This document shows positions 1-11,520 of a DNA stretch of 64,000 bases, one piece after another. The first letter of the stretch is position 1; every line of letters starts with the position of its first letter. The notes under the pieces were generated by a model that was not told the DNA's origin, did not search any database, and worked only from the letters and a program-made list of their open reading frames with translations. Location of the stretch: positions 18,000,159-18,064,158 of the forward strand of contig OX393580.1 in NCBI GenBank assembly GCA_947652605.1. The letters run 5' to 3'. Origin of the DNA: Elmis aenea. Taxonomy: Eukaryota; Arthropoda; Insecta; Coleoptera; Elmidae. Position numbers and translations under genes: made by a program.

Positions 1-405
1 TACAACATAAATTACTAGTGAATTTGTATCAATATTACAAAATAGGCCACATTGCATAGTCTACAGTATCAAAATGATTGAGAAACACTGTGCCACAGCA
101 TGCTTCATTACTATCAGAAATGGCATTAGTGAAAATTAAAAAACAAAAAATAGAAAAACACACAACAACCTAATACTAATGATCGCAACATAATGTTAGT
201 CTAAAACCATTTCAAAATAAAATATTTGAAAAATGTCAGCACCATTCAAACTAGAGTATAATTACCACTTATGCTAATAAATTTATAGAGGTAGTTGAAT
301 AGGATAAAACTTAACAATATGAAAATAAATCATAGATAGCATTGTTGGCAAGACTGTACAACACTAAATTATTTTGTACAAAAAAATCAATTGTTATTCG
401 AAACG
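1..405. other. Non-coding stretch, nothing recognised
   Basis: AT-rich sequence with no open frame of note, no terminal inverted repeat and no splice signals I can support. It would be the 3' flank of the minus-strand gene ending at 406. I do not see a clear AATAAA in minus orientation close to that stop. Confidence 0.5.
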
Positions 406-1125
406 CTAACATCCCTTGTTTATTTTCGCTTGCTGAAAATCGTGATTAAAATAATCAGCTATGCGTAGAAACTTTAGAGCATCAGGTATGTTTTGGCAAT
501 CGCTAAGGGAATATGATAGTTGTGGGGGAAAGTGTTTTGCAATTTTTTCAATAAGCTGTTGTACAGGGTGAAACCCATTTACATCTGAAAATGTCGGTGA
601 CATTTTCATAATCTCGGAATTAACACCGCTGGATTTTGTTGCATTACACACACAATTATTACAATCATTTGTGGCAAACATATTTTCCGATGGTAGGCTA
701 TAAATTGAATTATTAATTTGGTTCACCTTGTTAAGGTTAGATTCGTCAATATTAACGGACGTTTCCTTGTTGAACTTATCTCCTTCGAAAAATATCTCTG
801 GGTTGTGATACGCAGCGAGGTCAAGAGATGTTCGATTTTCGCCTTTACGCGTGGACGGTTCCGTGACTGCTTTTGCAGCATTAAAGAAATCAAAAACGGT
901 ACCTTTATTTGTAGTACTTGCCGCCACTAGCTTTGAAGGTGACATCGTGTTTTTTCCGTTTTCCTGTCCCCCAGCTTCCGTACGTATCAAACGGCTGCCA
1001 TCGTCCAGATCTTCGTTACGATGGTTTTGCTGTTTTGATTTGTTTCTAGTCCAATACTGGTTGGATTTTGGAATCGATCCCTTATTTGTCGAGCCAAATT
1101 GCGTGGGCGAATGTTGGATCGCCAT
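406..1125 (-). CDS. Hypothetical protein, 239 aa, single exon
   Basis: An uninterrupted frame from an ATG at 1125 to a TAG at 406-408. The frame is closed upstream by an in-frame TAA about 50 codons before the ATG, which supports this start. The protein is hydrophilic, with no signal peptide or membrane segment. The first third is rich in Asn, Lys, Ser and Gln; a short segment TVFDFFNAAKAV lies near residue 80. The best-ordered part is the C-terminus, containing VQQLIEKIAKHFPPQLSY and ALKFLRIADYFNHDFQQAK, which looks helical. I do not recognise a family. It differs from the surrounding transposon relics in having no frameshift and higher GC. It could be an intact small host gene or the 3' terminal exon of a larger one; no acceptor is needed for the frame. 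Confidence 0.6.
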   Translation of the reverse strand: MAIQHSPTQFGSTNKGSIPKSNQYWTRNKSKQQNHRNEDLDDGSRLIRTEAGGQENGKNTMSPSKLVAASTTNKGTVFDFFNAAKAVTEPSTRKGENRTSLDLAAYHNPEIFFEGDKFNKETSVNIDESNLNKVNQINNSIYSLPSENMFATNDCNNCVCNATKSSGVNSEIMKMSPTFSDVNGFHPVQQLIEKIAKHFPPQLSYSLSDCQNIPDALKFLRIADYFNHDFQQAKINKGC

Positions 1126-1625
1126 AATCAGAAGTTGGTTTACGTTGAGCGCCAGTTGTAAGAAAACTACTTATAGTTGGTTGTTATGGCAACTTTTATT
1201 AGTTTTCTTTATATTTAACAGTTCTCTAAAATATATTTCATTTTAACATCATGAACATTTTTGCAACAAAATCCGTAATTGTACGGTAAATTGATATTAT
1301 GACTACTAACCTGTCCCAGGTAAACGCACCTCTCGGTGACAGATACAGTTAAATAATGACGTACGATTTAAAGACATGAGGCTGCGGGCCGGTATAAAAT
1401 TACCAAACGAATACCAGCGGTACCAAGTAAACATCATGATTCGAATTAAACTGTATTAATTAAAATACTGTTACAGTATTTGTCGTTTGACGTACCTACG
1501 GCAAATTGTCCAGATAAAGACCATCTGTGCATGAGATGCGCAATTTTTTTTTATAGCCAACTTTCAGAGGCCCCTGCGAGCGCTTCTTGCGCATGTGCAA
1601 AATCCGCCACCGCCGTCAATTAAAA
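1126..1625. other. Upstream region of the 239-aa gene, no feature recognised
   Basis: This stretch would hold the promoter and 5' leader of the minus-strand gene. I cannot point to a TATA box or initiator with confidence. GC-richer patches occur near 1380-1430 and 1560-1620, ending at the edge of the inverted-repeat element that begins at 1626. Confidence 0.4.
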
Positions 1626-1801
1626 GGTGTTAGGTGAAAACAAGGAATGCCATTTTAACCGATTTGGAGATATTGAACTAATTATTATAGTTTTAATAAA
1701 AATAATGTTTCACATTCATTGATTAATACTCATTTATAATAATATAATCCATAGTTTGGTTGATGCAGCTTTGTGAACAAAAAAATAGTAGACTTTAATA
1801 T

Positions 1802-3548
1802 TAGGGTGGATCGAATTTTATTTTTTTATTTTTTATTTCTGGCGGGGTGCGGAAAAGATGCTCTAGGGGAATACAATCAGAAGTCATCATGAAGACAATA
1901 TTTTGATATTATTAGTGCAAGTACTGCCCCAAGCCTGCTGAATTTTGAACAAAATTTGCTGAATGTAGGTTATAGTTTATGCCCAATAAAAGTATTCAAG
2001 GTTAGGCTCCAAAATTTTTATAACTTTTTTGGACAATTAAAAGAATAAGAAAATAGAACAGAATGTAAAATCACACAAAAACAGCTTTAAAAAAAATTAA
2101 GATCACTACAAAATTAAGCTAATAACTTGGTTTTGTAGTCTTTCTTGGTATGATACGACAAGATTCTAATTTATTTCTGATCCGTCACCAATTTGACACA
2201 TCTTTCAGTGGTTTGTGTGTGGCAAGGCATCAAACAAAATTTAGGTAAAATATCAGTTTCGACTTTGTCCAGATTTGCGATGGCTTCGGAAATGATGCGA
2301 ACAGTCAATTGGCAATTGTTTTTGCGTCACTAGATTTCATAGAAATATGGTCAGTGTATTGTGAGCCAGGTTTTTTCAATAAACTAATGTGCTCTTCGAA
2401 CACAACTTTTCTGCGATAGTCCTCATTGCTTTTCCTGCATATCAGCATTTGCTTTTAAGGGCTTAGAATTTGAACCCTTAGTTTGAGACGTGGATCTTTG
2501 GGACTTTGATGTTTGGGAAGCTTCTTCATAAAAGTTTCATTACAATTTTTTGAAAATATTGGTTTCGTTTTTCCTTGTAGTCTCTCTATCTAAGGAACAC
2601 ATCATCATTTTTCTTTGACCTCGCTGGTCTAACAAGAATTCTCTATCTTTAATAAGTATCTTTCGCGATTTGTCACAAGAACTAGTCTCGAACGAACTAC
2701 ATTTGCGTGGTAATGTCAAACAGAGTCCTGGCGTCCATTTTGAACTTCTCCAATTTGTTTCTGTAGTTGTCACTATTCTTTTTACATTGATAGGGCTTTA
2801 GGATTGCACGGTATTTGACGTGATATTTTTTTGTTCTCGCTAAGATTGTTCGATGCTCTACTGTAGGTAAGGATGCTCTTCTCCAGATTTGTTCTATGTC
2901 AGTAGTAACTATTTTACTAGTGTCTCTTACCAAATCCTGGAACCGTTTGCTAAGGTTTGGAGACGTAAATAAAATATTATATCATGCCTTCATGCCTTCA
3001 TGCGTCGGTAACAAACTATTCGGGAATTCTTTGCCAACACCAAATATAGGACAGTTTGTATCATTGCTACGTAAACGTTTGTACTTTTATTACAAAAAAA
3101 TCACACTATCAAATCTCAAATATTCGAAATCAGAACGAAACGTGATCTCTTCCTGAAAAAAAAATTGAAACTATAAAGCGAAGGGACGCTAAATGACATA
3201 TCCGCTGCACTACCCGTGCACACCACGCGCACGTGACAATAAAATGACTCGGGAAAGTAAGAAAAACGGTGTGTTACATTGTTATTTTTATAATTAAAAG
3301 CATAAACTGTGATAAAGTTCCAAAAAGTCGTGAAATTCGTTGTTAAAAATAGAACAAAGACGTTTTAATTTAAAGTAACTTTTTTTAAATTCTCGAAAAC
3401 TTTGACGACTTTGGGGCAGTACTTCCAATTATTATTTTTTTTTAATATTTTGCATGATTAATCAAAAGATACCAGGGCATCTATCGCGCACCCCCCGAAA
3501 TTAAAATTCGAAAAAGAAAAATCTCCCATATAAGAGCGATCCACCCTA
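1802..3548 (-). mobile_element. DNA transposon with 8-bp target duplication, unclassified protein family
   Basis: The ends are TAGGGTGGATCG at 1802 and its exact reverse complement ending at 3548. They are flanked by a perfect 8-bp duplication TTTAATAT at 1794-1801 and 3549-3556. Beyond the terminal 12 bp, the two ends share GC-rich blocks (GGGGTGCG, then GATGC). The interior carries fragments of a single protein on the minus strand (see 2170-2933). The 8-bp duplication fits hAT or P-like transposition chemistry. The element is nested inside the 1626-3605 element, so it inserted later. Its length of 1747 bp suggests an internally deleted or decayed copy. Confidence 0.8.
2170..2933 (-). pseudogene. 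Decayed protein of an unclassified insect repeat family
   Basis: Four fragments appear in the same order on the minus strand. IEQIWRRASLPTVEHRTI and FDITT lie in the frame ending near 2697. EFLLDQRGQRKMMMCSLD lies near 2600. EEHISLLKKPGSQYTDH lies near 2370-2405. CHTQTTERCVKLVTDQK lies near 2200. I recall this motif series from large families of uncharacterised, repeat-borne proteins in insects and other invertebrates; that recall is from memory and unchecked. Frameshifts and stops separate the pieces, so it is a dead copy. Its position between perfect inverted ends makes it the likely transposase relic of the element, but no catalytic triad is visible here. Confidence 0.6.
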
Positions 3549-3605
3549 TTTAATATTCAATTGTGAAGATCCAATAAAAATTGACCCTTGTTTTCACCTA
3601 ACACC

Positions 3606-4041
3606 CTACAATTGTCGTGCAGAAGCAGATTTTAAATAACTGTGAATGAAAATGTCGAAAAGTCATGTAATTGTGCTTAAATTGTTGTTAATTGCTGTAG
3701 TCATTTATTTCTTAATTTAAGATACTTCATAGTTTTTCTTCTTTAATTTTTATCTTTTTAATTCGGCTATAAAATCAAATAGACGAACTACAAACCATTA
3801 AGCTTCAATATCGTATTTTTACTGCTTTGCAGATAAAAATCTCAAAAAGTAGGTAGTTTATACATGCAAAACAACCTTAAACATGTATAATAAAAACATA
3901 AAATTACATTGTCGTATGGCTTTGTTATGTATAGAATTTGTATACCGTAAAATGAATCGTATGTGAATTGTTTATGCGTTTTAACTTTAAGATATTTCTT
4001 TGGGGGTAACTGTAAAAAATTGAGTTTAAACGTCCTTAGTA
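3606..4041. other. AT-rich spacer between two transposons
   Basis: No open frame, repeat or splice pair that I can support. It separates the 1626-3605 element from the TA-flanked element that starts at 4042. Confidence 0.5.
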
Positions 4042-5363
4042 GGGGAGACCGGGGATAAAAGTAACATTTTTTTGTTTTTATTTAATTTCTCATAGATTAT
4101 TACAAATTTTTTACATCCAAATTGGTTTAATGATAGATTGGACATTTGTCTTGCTTCCAAGATATTTATTTCGTGTGTTTCGTAAAGCAACTGTTACAAA
4201 AAAAATTTTTTCTTTAGTAAGACAGCTGTTACTTTCAACCTCAACGTTGGGGCTAAAAGTAACAATGATTGGGGTAAGTTGTAACGGCAAAATAATTTAC
4301 ACAGCTCATAAGTTGTGGGTAAATATATTAGTATTCATCAACAAAATTAATATTTTATTCAAAAATACACATTAGCAAAATGAAAAAATATAAAAAAAAA
4401 AATCTTTGGTACAATACAAAATGATAAGTGAACAGTATGGCATACCAGGTAAGGGCGGTCCCAAATTATTAAATTTATACTGGATCATAACAACTGTTTG
4501 TTTTATTTTAAAAAAATCTAACCGCCCTTAAACTGACCGTCATTCATTAAATCAGTAAAAGGGGGTCAGGTTAAGTTGGGTTGGTTAAAGCTTTGTTTAT
4601 ATTAAGTTATAAATATTAAGGTAATAGAATAAAAACAATGGCGGCTGGTAGGAAAACCAAAAGTACCAGGTCTTACCAATTTACATAGGTTTTATAATTT
4701 AAAATGCTTTTTAAGAAATGATTTAGCTTTACATACATTTCCATCATTAAACCGATATTATATACTGAGATTTATAATTTAATAATGTGGGACTGCAGTT
4801 ACCAGGTTTGCCAAGATTATAAGTACCTACAAATTTAAAAATGTAAATCAAAAAGATACAACAAACTGGAAAATTATTCCGACAACTCTTGTATATTCTC
4901 ATCTACGAAGAAAGCCACCAATTATGTGCTAAGAGTGAACATTTGCAAGTGAAAACATTAATTGGGGTTGGTTGTAACACTTTGTTACTTTTGACCCCAA
5001 GTGTACACAAAAAAAAATTCAGGGAATCCACAATTAACCACGATTCTAACATCAAATTGTATTGCATCCACCAATAGCCAACTAAATTTAGAACAAAATA
5101 ATATAGGTACTTTTTTGTTCCTATTTTAGAGATCGCCTAAAAGTTACTCGACGGATGAGACAACGCAGTAACTTTTAGGCGGAAAATAGTGACTCTGGCT
5201 GGCAAAAAGTTAACCTCTATGACAGATGAAAACTAGCAATGTAGGTAGGGAGCTGGATGTAACTTAACATTGCAAAAGCGTTTAGGGCGATATAAAACAA
5301 AAATTAAAGAAACTATAGGCACTGTTACAACCTACCCGTGTTACTTTTATCCCCGGTCTCCCC
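4042..5363. mobile_element. TA-flanked GGGGA element with reiterated terminal motif
   Basis: The ends are GGGGAGACCGGGGATAAAAG at 4042 and its reverse complement ending at 5363, bordered by TA on both sides (4040-4041 and 5364-5365). About 25 bp of the terminal repeat is perfect. The interior has no credible coding frame. It does contain about nine further copies of the terminal motif core, a G-run followed by AAAAGTAAC or GTTGTAAC, in both orientations (for example near 4249-4262, 4270-4285, 4961-4980, 4980-5000, 5145-5180). The TA duplication points to Tc1/mariner/pogo-like chemistry, but I cannot assign a family. It resembles 29962-31603 in architecture. Confidence 0.7.
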
Positions 5364-5365
5364 TA

Positions 5366-7699
5366 TATGTCCAAAACCTTTTTTAAATGTGAATATTTTT
5401 TTGATAAAGTAAATAAACCTTTCGAAAATGGTACAATTTCAACATCAAAGCCATTACCTGTGTTATCTTCAATGCTATATAGTATATACAAAACGGTGCG
5501 TATTTTGTGTTGAAATGACGCTGTTCAAAGGAAATATACTTTAATATACAAGCGTACATGCGTATATCTCGGCAAAATTGCCGGTAAAGATACCAAATTA
5601 CAGCAAAAAATACATATTTATTAACGCGGCCATGCTAATCATTTCCAGATATATACTTTTTATTAAAGTTTGCACGCATATAAATGATCCCCCGGAGACT
5701 ACTTAATTTTGGACGTGCTCGTCAACATACATTTGACCGGCCTGGTCAGTAAAGATCATACCCAGCTTTATCGACTATGCGTGAACATCATTTCCGGCCG
5801 GGAATCTACCCCGTATAGTACTTCCGCCCCTCTTAACTTTCGTATGTGTCAAATATTATGTTATAATTGGCTTTCCACCACACTGGATTTTTATACAGAA
5901 TCGCCAGGAAAAACGGAGGACGATATTATTGGTTCCGCGTCGCTAATGTACACAATACTCGCGAATTTGATGTGCAATTTAGATTAAAAACTTTCGTAAT
6001 TTCATATTTATAATAATGTTTAAACTTCTTGTTAATAGGCGGTGTTATATAACACATTCTGAAAGTTTTCTCCACCGCTGTTAACGGTTTTCACACGAAG
6101 TTGGAAGTTTTCTAAACTAAGTTATGAAGTTAAGTTCCAATTATAAATTTTCGTATTTCATCATGTTTAAAATGTGTCCTAGTTTAGCAAAATGTATTCA
6201 TTAAACTACTTGAAGTGTACATTGGCAACGTAGGAAGTTTACAAGCTGATTAAATTACAGAAGGAGTCAATGTTTGACCTGGACTGAGGTCAAAAGTCTG
6301 GGGAATTGTGCTATATTTTGTTAAAAAATTAAAATAAAAAAGCAAAATAATTTCGAAAATATTATTTTAAGGAACAGGCAATTTTTGCCAAGTGTATACA
6401 CTTAGAAGTGTTTTAGTTAAAATTTTAAAATTGCTATTAATTTCATTGTTTATAGAATTGTTAAACAATATCAAACAAAAATAACATTCGTTTCTGTGTA
6501 AAAATAGACTTAAACACTAAACACATTAAAACATGCACTTAAGTTTATTTAAATTTAAACATATTTTCTTACAAGCGTTTGGTTAACTTGGTAACAGTTT
6601 TTTAAAAAATGTTACTGATGCATCCAAAATTAAAATTTCCAACAGGCCATAAATCAAAAATCCCTAAAAGCCGTGCTGTCTAAGACATTTCTAAAAATTT
6701 ATTGATGACCCAATACATCTTGTATAACCTTTGAATTCCTGGAACTGCCAGTGACTTCCGCAAATTTGGCAGTTCACTGGCTTCTTTGATCCTATGTAAC
6801 AGGCTTTTCCAGACAGTAACCCGTTTTTCTTTGTTTTGTAGAACAAAGAGGATATTACTGAGTACTTTATTAGCTTCGAAATCTCGAAAATCAAGCAACA
6901 GATTTCTATAAACGAGACGTTCTCAATAAATTTCAATATTGAGCTCTATTGGAATATTACAACCGACGTTTTATGTTGAAAAATACACCAGGCAAAAAGC
7001 TTTTAGTAACTAGACTACAAATTATAAAACTGATACGAAATTGGCTAAAAGAAAAACTTAAATAGGTATATCTAAACTTTATTAATGTTTAACCTACTTT
7101 TATTAATTTTGTCGTAAGTCCAAATACACTGATAACGTGATAACTATAAAAAGTCTGAGAGAAAATTCTTCATGTAAATTAACATTTTCTGAATGCCACG
7201 AGATAAACTGGAGCGGGAACTCATTTTATTTTTTGGCAAGAATATCTGGATCACATTTTATCAGATGCAATTCGCAAACTGTGTCTTATTGTCGAGTAGA
7301 GACTTTTGTCGTATTTCTGACAAGTTATTGCCATAGCTCGCTAGGGAATTTGAAAGAGACCTACATGTTTCATAAATTAAAGTGCCCGAGGATAGGAATT
7401 TATGCAAACGAATATTTTTGTGAAACTATACTTTAGTACCTAGTTCTGGAATCTACATGAAAAGACCTTCATAACTTGAGAAATAATAATTTTTAAACTA
7501 AACTGATTTATGTTAAAGAATTTTATGGTTTTACGATCTTGGTATTCACAGAGTGCTTCAAAAATGTTGGAATTTGTTTAATGCGATTGTAACTTTTTTA
7601 TTTGCTACTAGATTATTGTAAGTATTGGCTTGAAGTGTAGCTCAACTATTAATCTATTGCTAGTCTATTTCTGGTTTTGTTCTTATTCGGCTGTCGGAT
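5366..7699. other. Long non-coding stretch
   Basis: No confident gene. A GC-richer patch at about 5690-5990 has a 92-codon open stretch without an ATG start; I cannot assign it. Open stretches near 6680-6936 and 7137-7436 are short, AT-rich and without known motifs. No terminal inverted repeats were found. Confidence 0.4.
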
Positions 7700-7965
7700 G
7701 GCCGAAGTACCTGTACTTGAATTTTTAATTTCTGTATGCACCTGCTGTAAATTTTGTCCCGTTTCTTAAACTGCCAGATATTCAGTTTTAGATGCATTAA
7801 GTGTCAGCCCCCACTTGTGTTTTATATCTTCTACCAAGATAACTTGGTCATCAGCAAAATGCAAGCTAACTCCTTTCTTTTCCGATTGATATAATTCACT
7901 TTTTCTTCCAATTTTCTAAGACTCCATAACTGATTTTAAACAATGTAGGTGCGATTTAGCAGCCC
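7700..7965 (-). pseudogene. Non-LTR retrotransposon reverse transcriptase fragment
   Basis: Reading the minus strand, the translation contains LHFADDQVILVEDIKHKWGL followed by TLNASKTEYLAV. FADD is the catalytic core of a non-LTR reverse transcriptase, and the downstream N-x-S-K-T-E-Y-L block is the usual next motif. Upstream, CLKSVMES and KIGRKSELYQ match the region before the FADD box, but with a stop between them. The usual spacer between FADD and the KTEY block is shortened, so there is an internal deletion. The element is a dead fragment on the minus strand. The clade (RTE, Jockey or other) cannot be decided from this length. Confidence 0.65.
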
Positions 7966-9550
7966 AGCCTCAATTCTTTCGTGACTTTCATAGTCCTGGT
8001 TTTTTTTGCCCTGTTTTTCTAAACTGGTTAAGTTTTTACACATATTCCTTACAGCTTTTACATTTATTGGTGAAATATCCTAATTATATTATTATTATTT
8101 GTATAAAACTTGTTACACTTCTAATACTCTCTATATGCATTTCTTACGAAATATATACTTGAAAATGAGCAAAGGTCATATCTAAACTTGTAAACGATTA
8201 GCGCTTGTTTGGTCAAGATGCAAATACATCTATCTAGTTAGCATTAGCCCATAAAGCGATTACCCAGACAGCAATGTCGATTCCAGTAGCTGTTAAATCC
8301 TCTCTTTGCGCCCCAATTGCTGTTTCGAAATTAGGTTAATTCAACACCAAATTATCGCCATTAAATTTCCAAACTCCTTACACCTCAAAACTTTCTTGAT
8401 AATTCTTGCAAAACGTATGTATTGATTACCATTTTCACGATAAATAAAACGCTACATATCAAAAATGTGAGGCGATACGTAGTCAAAGAACTGCCGATTA
8501 AATTCGATTCGATTTCGACCCAACCATGCTTTTAAATGAGTTTCGTACAACGGTGGACTTGAAGTCAAGCGTATCTGAACCAGACAATTAATTATCTGAG
8601 ATCAAGTGATCCTTGTTGTAATTTCACCTTAGCGTTCAACGGTTACTAGATTGCAGAATTAATTTTGAAGTGCCTGCATGTTTAAGAAGCAAAATAGCAA
8701 TTAATTGGCACATGAGGCACTTAAATTACACTAATTTTGTTAAAAAGTAAAGTAAAAACATTGATTTTCGTACATTTATAAACTTTAATATTTATTTAAA
8801 ACACAAATTCTTACTTTTATCTAATGAAAACGGTAACAAAATGTATTCCTAAATGTAAGATAAGTTAAGAAATACAGCTAAAAATGAAAGCTTATAAATA
8901 AGACACTCGGGACAAAAAGAAGATCAGTAGCAAAAAACACTACAAGCATCACTACTCATTAAATAAAAGTAATGAAAAGCGTTCTAATCTTCTTAAAAAC
9001 TAGAAACTGAGTCGGCAAAAGACCGTACAATAACTTTTTTTTAATTCTTACAGAGAAACACAAATTACTTGATGTTTCTTAAACTACAAAGAAACAAAGA
9101 CTAAATGGAGTCTGGAGTTTGAAGTTTATTAAAATTGTGCTAAACAAGGTACAACAAACTTAAAGAATATAACAGTAATTTAAACTGCTTTTTATTTAAT
9201 ATCCGACTGAAGAATATTATCAACGAAGTGATTTAGTATTGTACAAAACTGTTTATTGTGTAGTTGTTAATATAATGTTCCACCAGATCCGCATTTCATT
9301 TGTTGAAACGCACACTCGTCCATCCAATTATACCTTCATCCGCTGATCCGGGTGTTAACACAAAATTGAAATGACTGCAAATGAAATTAAGGTTTTCATT
9401 ACAGAAAACCTATAAGCTATCGCCTTAACGAAGTTGGAATACCAATTAATTTTTTTATCAAGGAGAAAAGAATGCTGGGAAATTTTATAGCAGCATAATT
9501 TTTCGCTTTTCATTGCTGGGATAAATACAATCAATTAATTCGACGATATA
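7966..9550. other. Non-coding stretch
   Basis: AT-rich sequence with no long open frame, no inverted-repeat pair and no splice pair I can support. It leads up to the TA target of the ITm element starting at 9551. Confidence 0.45.
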
Positions 9551-11487
9551 CAGGGTGATTTAAATTCGAGTTTAAGCATGGGGATCTCGCTTATTATAAT
9601 AGCTAGGTTTATATATGTATAGGTACAGGGTGCCCATTTTTCTAACCTGGTTGTATGGGTAAATCCTTTAATATTAAAGATACAGAAACGTTTAACTTAG
9701 CAAATTTGTGCAGAATTTAAAGGGAAATCTGATGCCATTTTCAAATTTGACCTACGTCATTAACTTTTTGAAATATTTAGCAAAAACTGAAAAAGGTCGA
9801 TTTTTTTAAAATTGAATAATTCCGTAACCATATGAGCTATAGTAAAAATAAAGATTGGCTTTTATAGATGTTTTTAAGTAGATTTTAAATATGTTAACAA
9901 AATTTTCATAGCACTCTCGATTTCCGAGTTATAGCACAAACTTGCATTTTTTTAAATGGAAGTCATGGTTGGCTGTGGCCTTATTAAAAAAATTATTTTT
10001 TTCTCGTTTCAATGATATAAGGTTTGTTATGCTGTTTTCTTGTAGTTTTTCTTTAAATAAGCAAAAATTATTTTACATGTTCACTACCTACTGATTAGAT
10101 GGGAGTTATCCCGTGTTGATGTTCTTTTTTTTTTCGATATGACATTTAAGAGTTAACTCTTATTGTTAGTGTAGCAGTTATTAGCCAGTTACAAATTTTA
10201 AAAACAAAACCTGATTTTGTCAAATAAAATTATTTATTGTTTGTTATACCTACGTATAAAACTCTCTCTCGTGTGGATCAAAATTTTTGATTGAGTTTAT
10301 TGTAAATTTCAAAAACAATGTTTTCTAATGAAGGAAAAAACGACATGCTTTTCTATTACTACGCTTGTAATAGAAATAGTAGCAATGTAAGTGAAATGTA
10401 ATTGCAAAGATTTATGGAAAGGAGGAAACCAAGAAATAAATTATTTTCGTTATTAAAAACCAATTTAAAAAAATACGGGTCATTTACAAAATCCAAAGGG
10501 TTGAAAATTAAATTTAAGCAAGAAGACGAGAGAGTCCTGGGATACGTAAATTATAAACCAAAATCATCTACCCGGGAGTTGTCCCTTGAATGTGGTGTGT
10601 CAACTGAAAAGGCTCGACTGATTTTAAAACATAATCAATTTAAGCCATATAAACATCATATTGGCATTACTTTGTATCCTAATGATTTACAAAGAAGATT
10701 AAATTACGTCCGGTGGTTTTTAGAAGAAACAAATACTAACCCAAATTTTACTCACACAATTGTATTTACTAATGAAGCCACAATCACAAATAATGGGATA
10801 TTCAACAAACACAATTATATTTACTGGTCTCAAAATATTCCTCGCCGTACTATTGAAAGACGAGATCAGAAAATGTTTTTGATAAATGTTTGGTGTGGTA
10901 TCCTTAGTACAAAAATAATTGGTCCATACTTTTACAATGAAAATTTAAATGGTGATCGGTATTTGTTATTTTGCAAAATGAACTGGACAACATGTTAGAT
11001 TAAGTTCCGTTGAATTTAGTACAAAATTTTAATTATTTTCAACATGACGGTGCTCTTGCGCGCAATTCAAGAACTGTGTTTGATTATCTGTCTAATCGTT
11101 TTCTTGGATTGGCAATAATGGCCCTGTGAGATGGCCGGCAAGATCACCGGATTTAAAACCACTTGATTTTTTTTTGTGGGGTGGGTACACTTATAGATAA
11201 GGTGTATACCAAAAAGCCTGATAATATTTCTTCATTAGAAAACATTGTTTTTGAACGTATAACAAACAATAAAAATATTTCATACTCAAAAGGAGTTATA
11301 GACGATTTTCAAAAATCGTATTTTCCGGTTTTTCCTTATTTTCTCGGATACCGTATGAGATATTTTCAATTTCTCTTTGGATTATTAATGAGCACCAAAT
11401 TTAGCAACTTTGCCAAATTAAAACCTAGACTCTAGCTATTATAATAAGCGAGATCCCCATGCTTAAACTCGAATTTATATCACCCTG
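9551..11487 (+). mobile_element. Nearly complete IS630/Tc1/mariner element
   Basis: The element begins CAGGGTGATTTAAATTCGAG and ends with the inverted copy, with TA on both sides (9549-9550 and 11488-11489). The terminal inverted repeats are about 57 bp with one mismatch, and share CATGGGGATCTCGCTTATT. A transposase relic on the plus strand (10318-11435) fills the right two thirds. The left part holds an unrelated single end TACAGGGTGCCC at about 9624, so another element has inserted or recombined there. The end sequence recurs in the foldback 27172-31875, so this is the parent family for that foldback. The copy cannot move by its own transposase. Confidence 0.88.
10318..11435 (+). pseudogene. 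IS630/Tc1/mariner transposase, disabled
   Basis: The relic runs from ATG 10318 (MFSNEGKNDMLFYYYACNRN) through an in-frame TAA at 10399. A long open stretch follows to a TAG at 10996-10998, then frameshifted pieces to 11435. N-terminal helix-turn-helix: STRELSLECGVSTEKARLIL. Catalytic core: the first acidic site reads FTNEATITNNG, so the usual Asp is Asn (codon 10771-10773). The second is FQHDGA with Asp at 11046. The third is ARSPDLKPLDFFLWG with Asp near 11150, about 35 codons after the second, as expected for a DD34D-type enzyme. INVWCGILSTKIIGPYFY between the first and second sites is typical of the family. Loss of the first Asp, three stops or frameshifts and decayed ends show it is inactive. 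Confidence 0.88.
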
Positions 11488-11520
11488 TATATATCTAAAA
11501 TTAATTATTCTGTTTTTCAG

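Larger units (their letters stand above)
1626..3605. mobile_element. Outer DNA element with GGTGTTAGGTG inverted ends
   Basis: The left end reads GGTGTTAGGTGAAAACAAGG. The same 20 bases occur in reverse complement ending at 3605, so the two ends form a perfect 20-bp terminal inverted repeat. Only about 176 bp on the left and 57 bp on the right belong to this element; the middle is the insertion 1802-3548. The sequence CAATT borders both ends in inverted orientation, so the true repeat may be longer. I see no certain target duplication, so the superfamily is open. No coding capacity remains. Confidence 0.6.

Noticed and set aside
5709..5987. 92-codon frame in a GC-richer patch
   Set aside because: It has no ATG at its start and no motif or splice context I can support.
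9624..9660. Second element starting TACAGGGTGCCC inside the ITm element
   Set aside because: I could not find a matching inverted end, so only a mention is made within the host element.
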